Assembly (NCBI GenBank): GCA_902728285.1
Contig: CACVBU010000904.1
Coordinates: 62,001 to 126,000, forward strand
Origin: Clytia hemisphaerica
Taxonomy: Eukaryota; Cnidaria; Hydrozoa; Leptothecata; Clytiidae
Direction of reading: 5' to 3'
DNA length: 64,000 bases
The position numbers and the translations under genes are program-made. Shown here one piece after another: positions 46,901-59,500 of the stretch. The notes under the pieces were generated by a model that was not told where the DNA came from, did no database searches, and worked only from the letters and a program-made list of their open reading frames with translations. Position 1 is the first letter of the stretch, and each line of letters starts with the position of its first letter.

Positions 46901-47498
46901 CGGAGTATCCCTCGAGGAATTCCTAAGATATTTCTATTGTAATACACTCGAAACAATCCCACAATGCATCGCTTTTTTAGAAAAATAAAAAACTCCGATT
47001 AGTACTAAATAACTTGAAATGTATAATCGATTGACTCTTTTCCTTTCCACGATAAAGGATATATTTTACACAGCATAATCATTTCCTTTAAGAAACCAAA
47101 GCTTTTATTCCCAGAATTCATTGAGCAGCATTAAGCTTTTAAAGGAGTGTGGGTGTTTTTTAACAAAATGTTTTCTAATTAGTAATCCTTCATTTGAGAA
47201 AGAGATGGATAGATCTAAAAGATGAGGAAGTGTAATGTAATATCAAGACGACGTTTGTTGACTCCATGCCGATGCTATGATATGAAAACTTGCCAACAAA
47301 TTGCAAAAGAGTTATATTACGATGGGCAATTCGGAATAAATATTTTTGTCAAAATTTCATTCTTTCATAGTGTAGTATATTTTAAACCTGGATTTTTTGT
47401 TTTTCAGAGAAAAATTAAAACAAGAAAATGGTTTTTGTTTCGAAATCTTCAAGCATAGCTATGCTGGTCATTGGTGTTCTAATCGTTATCCTCAACAT

Positions 47499-47562
<64 letters not shown>

Positions 47563-50500
47563 TATGATTTGAGAAGCTACATTACACTTACGAACATATA
47601 CTACTTACAAAAACAAACACAGAAAAAATAAATAGCTCCTCCCCCCGCAAGGCACTAAGTGATATCGCCAAGGGTACTAAGCTATTGAATAAAAAGAAAA
47701 AAAACTTAAAGGGAAAAACCATCACTAAAAGGATAAACACAAATATTAAAAAATATTAGAGCTGTGTAAGAAGATCATTAAACTAAAATAAGGCACCACT
47801 AAACCTTTCAGAGTCGAGAATAAATTCAATGACAAGATTAATTATTATGTTATTTATGTTGAGGGGTAATTCTGGATCACCGTACAACAAAAGGTTGAAG
47901 AGTTTAGGAGGGCTTAGTGGATAAATATTTATGTCTTGGTTCAGAAGTTTGTTGAACAAAAGATGTCTTGCCTGAGAGTAAATAGAGCAGTGCAAAAGAA
48001 AGTGTTGAGAGTTTTCGATGGAATTTGTTCTACACGCACAAAATGGATCTAAGGTGTCACGAAAACCGTGTCTAAATTTATGTTCATTGAGGTGACTAAA
48101 TCCTACTCGAAGACGATTGAGAAGGATCACACCCTGGTTGTCACGAGCTCCAAAAACAGGAGAAGATTTGGGCCTTAGAAACTCAAGGATTGCTTTTTTG
48201 AAGGTAGATACTGAAGGCATATCTCTTATACGACCAGCCAGAATATTCCACTGTGTTATGCAGTATGGATAAAAAGAATTCCGGAAACGCTCACTTCGAA
48301 TATTAAGTTGATAAATAGGATTTCTTGTTCTTAGATTACCCGGTGCCGCAAGTCTTGCTGGTAAGTAGTTACGTAAATAAGAGGGGGCTAAATTGTTTAC
48401 AATTTTGTAGAAGAAGATCATTCTTCTACTAAATCGACGATCAGCAAGACTCTCGAGGCCAAGTTCAGAATAAAGTTTTTCTTGAGACGTTCCACGAAAG
48501 CAGCCAGTTATAGCAAGGCAGGCATTATATTGGATGGATTCAAGCTTACGAACAAAAGTCGAATTTCCAGGATGGTCGTATATAATATCCCCATAGTCTA
48601 AATGTGGTCTAATGTAAGATTTGTATAAAGTAATCAGAGATTTTCTTGGTACATGTTTGCGAAGTCTGTTAATGAGGCCAATACCTTTGTTGGCCTTTTT
48701 TATTTTTTCGTCTAAATGGTGACTGAATGAGAGTTTGGAATCCAAGATAAGACCTAGGTGCTTCTGACATTCACTAGTTGTTATGTCATTATTATTGAAA
48801 TATAAAACAGGAGCATTAGCTGGTAAGAGCCTTTTGGAAAAGTAAACTTCCACAGCTTGTTTTGTGGGATCAGGATTAAAAGACATCTTCCATTGACGAG
48901 CCCACTCACTTATTCTTGCAAGATCTCTGTTTAATTCCTCACTGCTCAAAAGTTGGTCAATCACTAATGAAAATAAAGATGTGTCATCAGCGAAGATTTT
49001 AGCAGATTGTTCATGCACCAAGACCATACTTATTCACCTTACTCAGGACGTTCTAAAAACTTCGGTGATTCTGAATACATCACCATTTCAATCCTAGTCT
49101 ACTTGACTTTACTGACATTAATGTTGGTTTATCTCAAGATCTGGCATCGATTGAGAACAAACAATTCTCGATTCAAAAACGGAGCAACGAGTTCATCAAA
49201 TATAAGAAGAAAACAAGAAAGAAAATTACTTCAAAGGGCTATTGCTATTGTGTATGCATTTGCAGTTTGTTGGTTACCCTTTACCGTTTTTACAACTGTT
49301 TTTGTTGCCAGACACATGGGTGTGGAACCAAACAAAGATTTGGAAATGGAATGGGTTAGAAAAGAACATGCAGAATCAGAAGTGTATCTTGCTCTCCCTA
49401 CACTATTGAATGCATTGATTAATCCTTTGTTGTATTTCAAGTTCATGACAAAAATAAAGATTTGTAAATAATGTAAAAAATTAAGAAAAAAAGACAATGG
49501 ACAATGAATATTATAAAGTTGGGTCATGTGAGGACCAAAGTAATAATGCAGTGCTGGAGGACTGGTTACAAGACACTAATGACGTCATAATGTTTTTTTT
49601 TATAGTAGTGCTATTTTTTTCTGCACTGGTAAACTTGTGTCCTTTTTCATATAGTTTTCAGGGTCTCGTTATAATCAATTTTTAATAACGTAAATTTATT
49701 CTTATTGTTAATGCGGGAAGGCTTTGTTGTAAATTCAAACAAACTTTATACTAAATTTAACTTTGACTGGATCTATTTCGATAAGTATAAACTTTGCTCG
49801 GTAAAAAGCTGAGCGTGAATTCTTGCCAATTCCTAGACAAGATTTTTTTCAAGATTATGACAACTACAGCTTTTATACTTACTTTTCATGGTCTCGTTAT
49901 AACTAATTTGGTAACTCTAGCTTTTATATTTAATCATAACAATAAAATATATAATACCTGATTTCCATTTTGTAAGTGCAGTTGTAGTTCGTTCAATTGT
50001 CTCATGATAGAATCACATTCAGAAATCTTCATTTGTAACTTGGATTGTAATTCAGAATTTTGCAAATTGAGTTCTTCTTTTTGGTGACTGAAAAAATAAG
50101 GAGAAATGACATGTGATTTGAGAATAATAAACCTTCATTAGTTTTGTTTTCTAGTAGGAAAACTAAGTGTTACTAATATTTTAAAATGCAGATATATGAG
50201 TGACGATAAAAAACTATCCAGTTATGTTTACCTGACTTCATACAACTTGGTACTTATTCTTTCTCTTTCCGTTACTAGTTCTTTGTTGTTCTTGAAAAGG
50301 AAGGGAAAACATGATCTTATATATTTATTTCAACAAAACATTCATAACCTGTAAAAAATCAGACATACAAAACAGGCGACAATTCCTGATAATGCATTAT
50401 ACCGGGTGTAATTGTTCAAAAACGTTGAAAATCGACCTATCAAATTGTTATAGAAGCATAATTGCATGGAGCATGATTTTCATTGTTGAAGCAATAAAAA

Positions 50501-53500
50501 CCTAATGGAAGTATCTTTTTAGAAAAACGAAGTAAGATTTTAAGTGAAACAAAGAAATTTATCTGAAAAAGTGAAAAATTTGATAATTCCAACCGATATT
50601 TGACTTCAATAACTACACTGATGAAATCAGCGCTTCTTTTAACTTTAGGGGTCCTTAAGCCAAAACTTGAAGCTGAATTCCATAGAAAAAAATTTGAAAT
50701 GACCCAAATGAAATTTTTTAGTCCTTTAGAGAATTATTTCAAGTATTTTTTGTTTTCATGTTCACTTTAAACTCTTTATTCCTGCAAAAAGTAATAATTA
50801 GGTTATAAAATTTGAATAGGTCGATTTTCAAAGTTTTTGAGCCTTTTCAAAATGTGAATAATAATTTTTGATCTAATTGACCAAATTTGATAAATGACCC
50901 CTCAAAATTTAAGTTTATCTTCATAAAACTCGAGAAAATTCACTTCAAAGAGCAGAACTTTTTTCTGGGACTCCAGTATTATACTATAAGGTATAATGGA
51001 TCTAGACTTTAGTCTTCGAATTAAATACAGTACTTTGTCTGAGTTTCAATATGTATATAAAAAAGATTTATGTAAAATGTACCTTTCTTAATGTACCCTC
51101 TGCTTCTTTGAAATCACTCGACGCCTTTTCAAAATCCAAAAGTTTTCCTTGTAAGGATTTAAATTGTTCGTTTAAATTTGTCATTTCCGTATCTTTGGTT
51201 GTTAACTTCTTTTGCACATTTGTCAATGAACTTTGAAGTTCACTTTTTTCAGAAACCAAAATACCAATAGTCTGTATGTGCACCTCTAATTGCTCTTTTA
51301 GAGCCTTTTGATCAGCTACTTTTTGTAAAGCTACTGTACTTTCTTTGACTTTTTCTTGTAGTTGTAAAATCTGTTTTCGTTGTTCTCCTACTTGATTGCT
51401 CAATTGCTCATTGGATCGTTTATAAGAAGCAACCATCTGCTCCACTTCTGAATTCTAAAAATACAACATCAAAAGGTTCAATTTCCATCAACATTGTTGG
51501 AGAACCACAACGTTTTAAAACCTTGGTCTGTAAATACTTTTTACATGATCTTCAGGAAAATCTTAAAATCTTTTTCACCTACCTTGCTTCCTAAGTTGAC
51601 ATTTTCAAGTTAAACGAAAAAAATTTACAGGTTTTTTCTGGAAGATGGAATTTTCATGCAAAAATGCAAAAAATCATTCAATTTTCCCACTAATAAGGCA
51701 TTTCTTTCAGTAGATATATCCAAATGGAATGATTTTTTTAACAGTTAAATGGTATGTGTCTTAATTACCTTTGGTTGTACATCTGAACTTTCAACATTTT
51801 CTTTTTTAACTGTTTCCTAAACAAAATAAACAGCTTAAGAATAATGCACAAAAAGTCATCATCTTCACCAGAAAGAAATTTCAATAATAGATGTCTATGT
51901 CTACTTTGTCTTTGGCCTTAAAAAATAACACACGTTAATAAAGAGTATGCAACATGAATAAGAAATTTATGAAAATATGTTTTTACTGATTCAGTATAGC
52001 AAATAAATGAATGTCTGTATGTATGGTGTGTCACTTTGATATAAAAGTAACCTATAAAAGTTATCTGTAATATATATATTAATCCATCCAGTAAAATAGC
52101 CACTTAAAACACACATGATATAGTAAAGATCTACATAAAACTAAGGTAATTTCTAATTGTACTTGTTTGATAAAAATGATGAACATTTTAAACACAAGTA
52201 ATTGAGACTATTACCGTGGATTTTGATATTGAATTCGGTCCACCAAACAGATCAATGGCAGAAGTGTCATTATTAGAGTTGTTAAGGGGAGAAAATTTGA
52301 GTTTTTGAGTGACAGAGTTAGCTGTGTGTTGAGTTGGTGCGTTATTAGTGTTTGTGTTAGATGATCCATTAATTGATGGCTGAAATGAAATAAGGTTTTC
52401 TAACGTAAATATCACCCAATTATAGTATTACCTACCAGCCCCCTTTCTCCAGGTTTGGTCTATATTTTGAAGAAATTTTTGTGAATTGAGGAGGGAGCTT
52501 TAAATCTTTAGATAAAGAAGGTTAAGTTTTTCTGAATTAGTATCAAATGCTTATCAAAAGCTATGTAACTGATAAGCTTTGGAGAAAAAATGGTTTGTTT
52601 TTTTTCATTTTGGCCTGGATATATATTCTTATCCATAAAATACACAAACAAGTGCCATTATTTGGTTCTGAGATTTTAATTGAACTTCAACCTCCAATAT
52701 ACGATTTTGCAAAGGTGAACTTTGTGTATAAATTTTAAGGTATTTGTGCAACTAGACTGTATTATAATATTAATTCAACTTATACAGCATTTCAATAGTG
52801 ACACTGAAGCCCTGGGAGAAATGGGAATGTTTATATGTTCAATTATTTTTAAGCTTGGATGATGATTCTCAAACATAGTTACAAGTTTATAGCATGTTTA
52901 CAAATGTTAAAATGAAACTATATCAAAATATTTCAAGATATTTAGAGTTTTAACTATTGAATGGCTGTTGATATGAAACATGAACACTTACCTCTTTTTT
53001 GTTGGCATTGAGGGCTGGTGTTTTGAAAATATGATTGCTAAAAGGAAAATAAAATGAAAATCAACAATTAGGTAAAAATAAGAAGATGTTTTGTTTCTGG
53101 AATGCTAGTACAAAAAGGAAAATATCATGCAGGCGACCGCTAAAAATAATTCTTCTATTTTCGATAGAATACATTTGTGCACTCTTTAAAAACAGAAATA
53201 TTTTCTTCTCTTTGTTCAGCCTTTACAGGCAGCAAGACTTTATTCTTCTTAGACAAGTTTCTATTCGCCTAAAGCAGATAATAAAGTAGGATAGTATTTT
53301 ACATTTATACCAATTATCAGAATTAATGGGAATAGCTGTAACAATACTATGATAAATATTTACCTTTGAAGACCTTGTAGAATTTCTTGACTCTATAACA
53401 GAATTGTAAATAATTGCAGTCTGTTAATTTTGTATTTTGATTAAGAAGCAGCTTGTAATACAGTGGAGTCTCCTTAGCTCGAAATAACCCTTGGGGAATC

Positions 53501-56500
53501 GAAATTTGTTTGGGTTAAGGAAATTTCAAGTTATGGAGTAAGGTTTGTAACACGTTGATAACTGAAGAAAGCTTAAAAGTTGTTTGAGTTAAGGAGACAT
53601 TTGAGTTATAGAGGTTTGAGATAGAGAGACTTCACTGTATTACCATAAAACATTAGTGCTAAGTTTAAGAGCCATTTTCTGTAAAAATCAGGCAGAATCA
53701 GGCAGGTCGAGGAAGTGATATCCGCAGATTTTGCTAATTTTTGGATATTTTGCTCAAATACATGAAAATAACATCCTGTGAAAAATTTTTTGAAAAATCT
53801 TTTTTCGTTCCCAAGATATGGGCCTTTAAGATTTGGGCCAATTTGCCCAAAAAAGTGCACTTTTGATAAATCTTTGACTTCAAGAACAATTTTAGACATG
53901 ATCAAATTTAAGATTCATTTCAAAACATATTTTCCTGGAAGAAATCCATGAGTTCTTTGAAAAAATAGCATTTTGAGAAAATTTTTCTGACCCAATGGCT
54001 AGAAATCATTGCCTGAAATCACAACATTCCTAACTTTGAATAGATTTTGAGAACAATTAGCTGGCTTGGCCACAAGTGTCACATTGATATTTTTGTATAT
54101 TTCTGAAGTCTTTATGGTCATCTTTAACTTTCAATTAAAATCTCCATGTGACACTTAAGGCCACACCCTAAAATGGTGGTTAAACATAGCTTTTCGCTCA
54201 ATTTTTAGTGTTTTCAATGAGCTTTTAAAGCCATGGCCCTAAGTTCCACCACTGAAACAGACCATTTTTAGTTAGTGTTTTGGCCATATTACACAATCCC
54301 AAAATCAAACCCATGTGCTTTAGTTTAATACCATTTTTGCACAATAATTTATCTTCGAAAATCTTTTTAAGTCATCAAGACTAGGTCTGTGTAGTATCTA
54401 TAATGACAAAACAGTACAAATAAAGGTATGAAATGCAAGAAGAGACTTCCCTTCAAAGATCAATTGCATATAATTGCTCTCAAAATCTATTCAAAGTTAG
54501 AAATGTTGTGATTTCAGGCAATGATTTCTAGCCATTGGGTCAGAAAAATTTTCTCAAAATGCCATTTTTTCAAAGAACCCATGGATTTCTTCCAGGAAAA
54601 TATGTTATGAAATGAATCTTAAACTTGATCATGTCTAAAATTGTTCTTGAAGTCAAAGATTTATCAAAAGTGCACTTTTTTGGGCAAATTGGCCCAAATT
54701 TTAAAGGCCCATATCTTGGGAACGAAAAAAGATTTTTCAAAAAAATTTTCACAGGATGTTATTTTCATCAATTTGAACAAAATATCCAAAAATTAGCAAA
54801 ATCTGAGGATATCACTTCCTCGACCTGCCTGATTCTTACAGAAAAATTTATTTTGTATTTAGTTGGTATCTTATTTCTCAATTAGTGATATTAGTGATAT
54901 TGATGTCAAGTTTCAAGCTCAATGGTAGAGCAAATGCCCGCAAATGCAAATGGCATGGTTGTGAGTTTGAGTCTTGCCTGGTGGTTGGTCAGAAGACAAC
55001 ATGAGAGCGACTATATTCACTTCATTGTAATACAAAAGGGCAAATTTCATGAAATTCAATATTCTTTTCAAAATTTTTTAAATACCTCTTTTAAAAGACC
55101 TCATGTGATCAAGTTAAGAGCACATACATAGGCTGCTATGATAAAAAGGTTTCCATCCTCCAAAAAAAATAAAATCCTTCTTTGATAGCTTTAATTTTCT
55201 TAAAACAAATGATTTGTTACGATATGGTTGGAAAGCATTATGTAATTTTTTATTGATAACTTGGCAAACATTTTAGATTGTATTAAAAATCATAAATTTG
55301 TTTATTTAGATTTGTTTTTAAGGACATGAATTTTCTTTTTCTAAATCAAAAATTAAAAAAGAATATGCAGACTAAATTTTGCAAATAAGCCTCATTTATT
55401 CTGAGTTCTTCCGTCTTCCCAGAGGCTTTGTTAAAACTCATTAAATTTAAATATTTCCTGGGGACATGATTTTATGGAAATTACTAAAATTTGTTAAATT
55501 CACAAAAATGAATTTCCCAGAAATTTTATTCACTTGAAGTACCTACCAAATTTCCATTTTCTTGAGGGGTTGCAGGAGACTTTGCTTGTTGAAATTTCTT
55601 GAGCTAAGAAGTAAAAAAAGAATTTAAAATATGTGACCTTCCATATAAAGGATCGTTTGATAATCCTTGATTGAATAAAAAGTTTATGTTATAATTTGAA
55701 GCCATTTTTCAAAGTTTGAAATTTAAAAACAGTCAAGCAATATATTTCGGTGGTATCACCATTCTCAAGCTTATAAAAATACAAGTATTTTCAATATTGA
55801 AAAGCTTGAAAAGTTGGCCTAGAGCCCAGTTCTTTGTGCCATAACTTAGTGGTTGTAAGACTAAAAGAGAAGAAAGGAAATGAGGAATTTGAACATAAAA
55901 CACATATTTTATCAATACGAATGAACTTCTTTAACCAAAATTTACTAGTGTGAGTTGCTAATTCACACATCCTGCAACCAAAGTGGTAAGTTTAAACGAG
56001 ACATTCACAATATCATAAAAATCGCTAGATTATTCTGAGCAAAAAAATATTATTTGGTTGGAAAGAAGTGTCCCCAAAATATAAACCTCTAAAGTTCTCG
56101 CACAATTTGACCTAAAACAAAAGAATTTTGTAACACCACGCTAATTATCTATTCAAATTTTTTAAAGCAACAACAAGAAAAGAAGAAATCAATCAACTCA
56201 AAAACAAGTTCCCTTTAAGGGCAAATGACCTGATATATGACAAGTCGTATTTCCATCGTTCTCGAGAAGCTGTCTTTCCATCTCTTAACATTCCTCTGAA
56301 ACACTTGAAAATCCATCCAGTTATTATATAGAGTCCCCTTTGGTAGTTATCTGCCTTGACCTATTTCCCGTTCTGTGTAAAAAAAGTTATAGAAAAGAAC
56401 CAGTGCACGGAAGCTCACAAAAAACCCGTTTTTTTTTTTAAATAAAAAATGGCTACCTGTGGACAAAAAAGCTTTGTAACAAAAAACGCTCCAAAAAATA

Positions 56501-59500
56501 CCTGTCCAAAATTATGAGTATGTTAGAAAGCATTTCTGTAAAAATCAGCTCGATAAATAGAAATTGAAGTTTCCTTCGTCTGAAATATTGATAAGAAAGT
56601 TGATGCAATCAGTTTCGAAATTAGACGTCCAGTTTGCGACCAACACAATCGAAAGAAAGAAAAAGAAGACTCTATATTGCAATCAAAAAATTCAAGGGGC
56701 ATGCCCGCAATCTTCAACTTGACAGCTCCAATGCGAAGTTTCTAGCTCCAGTTTGAAATAACAAAAAAGGAAACCGGTAGCTATATTGAATCTATCTCCG
56801 GATATACATAAAAAATTGAAGACTCTCCATAGACCGCCACTTTCAAAACAAAACAAAAACAAACTTTAGAAAAAAATGGTGACTTGAAGAAAAATTCTGA
56901 AAAAACATGCCAAAGTTGCAAAGAGAAATGTAAATGAGCTATTATAAAACAAAAGACATTCTAAACTTAAACTTACAACAATACAATGCTGACAAGTTGA
57001 CACAACACATGTGTACATGTACATTGACAAGTAGAGAGAAGTTTATATTGAAATCTGCAACAAAAACGAAAGTGGTCTCTTCTACTGAATTATTCCCAGC
57101 GCTTCTTCGCAGCTGTTTAATCAAATTTCCACCAATGAGATTGCCGCATTTCAAACGGCCCTTCTTTTTGGCACCCGTGATCTTTCAGTGCCTTGCACGA
57201 CGGGCGGCTGTAAAATCCCACCCTTCATATATTTGTTTCAATCCGTGATCCGTGGCTTAGGTTTTTTTCTCATCTTCAATTTATTGAAGAAAGCGGGAAT
57301 TTGAAGCGAGAGTTAGATTGTCAACAAAGTGCCGTAAAAAATCATTGAATAAAAGAAGAACTTAAAATCTTGAATTTTTTCATTTTGAACAATAGGTGCA
57401 AAAAAGTGAAACATAGAAAAGTTTCTTTTTTCATTGCTTTAATCGAAATGGGGGATTTGGAAAATTTTCTTTTTGCACAAACCCCTGTAACTATGGGCGA
57501 GCACCCCGTTGCTAAGATGTTGGCCTGAAATTGAAAATGAAACCATTTAAAACGAAAGTAAAATCGGCCCGAACTCGAAATCCTGTAATCTTGATATACG
57601 AGTTTAAGTCTAAACTGAAAGAACGAGTGCAAAGAAATTTATTAGGCCAAGATCACAAATAACTTGTGTTCGCATCGTCCGACCGACTTACTTTTGATCT
57701 GAAAAATCTGATTGTTTTTAGTCAGAAATTCGGGGAATCTGTCGAATTTTTAGGTGATATTTTCCAAAGAACATTTGCAGATTTAGCGCTAGTTAGTTTT
57801 TAATAATCAAGCGTTTAAAGCGCTACGTAACTGATTTTGCCGCTTCACATTTAACAATAAGCATACTGCAGACTGCGTGATAGATGATTCTTCTATGGCG
57901 CGAGTGTATTTTTCCGACATTTTTATCGCCGACAGACCGACCGACCGACCCATATTTTAGAGTCAAAAATGACGCGAACACAAGTTATTTGCTTGTGATC
58001 TCGGCCTTACGGGAAAGTTTATGATTTTCTTTATCATCCTGATCAATTCATACCGTAACTTGGTCTAAGGCGGCAATCACAAATATCTTCATTTCGCGTC
58101 CTCGTTGGGTCGAAAAAGTAAGTCGGTCGGTCGGTCGTAAAAATTTTCAGGTTTTCTTTAAATTGGACCCAGTGAATTTCTTCTTCTCGTCCGACCTCCA
58201 TCCTCCATTTTTGGAGTGTATTCTTGACAGTGTAGACCTAAAGCTCTAAAACAGCATCTAATAACATGAAAACCAGAATATGATTCTTCAATGGGAATCA
58301 AAACTATAAAGTGCACTTACAAACATCAATTTGTCAGATCTAACAAAATTAATAACCACACTGTCATCATTGACAATAAAACAAACGATTTTCTGTCAAG
58401 AGCCTTGTAAACATTCCAACAACTTCCATCGAAATGATCTATCACAGCTCAGTTTACCATTTTAGCGCGGTCCGAGGATTGAGCCGAGAACTCTCGCATA
58501 GCGCCCGAGCTCCTGCGCGGCGCGCGCCGCGGGGATGAAAAACTTCAATCTGTCAATCATTTTCTCAAGCGAAGTGTACGCGAAGTGATTCTAGCTTTAC
58601 GATAGTGCCGCGGATCATCAATGGATAGTATTCAATTATCATTATCCCTTTATTTTCATTCCTAGAACTTTTGCAAAAAAAAGGAAAAATAGAAAAGTTG
58701 TATTTTTTACTGCCCTATTCACATACTGAATTTGAAAGATCTTCTATGTGGCGTTTTTTTGCAAACTTCGAAAAACTGATTTTTGTCCCGCCTTTGCGGG
58801 ATTTTGGCTCAAGTGCTTGAGTGCAGCATAGGGTTCAAAGTCCAAATATGCGTTTCCCGTAATTTTTGTATGAAGAGTTAGGTCTATACTGCTTGAAGGA
58901 AACTGCCAGCCAGCAGCCAAAACAACCGCACGTTATGGGTGGTTTCAAATTATGACCTTTGAACACTGTAATGATAAACAAAGTCAAAATGCCGCGAATG
59001 CGCTAGAAATCGCTCGCAAAAAATCGGCAGTAATAAAATTTTTGAATGAAGGAAACGTCATCAACAGAAAAAGTCCGACAAATTTACCGACTCACCGACT
59101 CAATTTTACTCAATTTTCGAGAGTCGGTCAGGCGACGCGAAACGAAGATATTTGTGGTTGCCGCCTAATGTCGACATCCCTCCTCTAATTCTGACATCCT
59201 TTTTATCAGCTGAATTGATAGAAAGGTTGATACTGTTTTTCTTTGCTTAAAATGGTCAGAGAGGAATAATAGACCTTTTTTCAAAGAGCACTGATTTTCT
59301 CTTTTTAAAGCGATTGATCGCAGTCTGATGGTACGTCGATCTGGAATTGGGCACTAGTACCGCTCGCTTTGAAAGTTTTTTATTCTAAGAAGATTGCCTT
59401 AAATAATAAAATCAAAACAAACACGAAAAGCACGTTAAAAAAGTTGTCTAACTGTTGGTAAAAGTAAGTGAAAAGTTTGAATAAAAAAATTTCAGTCGCC

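Noticed and set aside
47428-47631. ORF ending in a run of phenylalanine
   Set aside because: The run is the translated poly(T) tail of the LINE; only the first 24 codons are GPCR-like.
54908-54985. Functional tRNA gene
   Set aside because: A-box and D-arm are good, but the anticodon arm has a 13-nt loop and the T-arm is degenerate.
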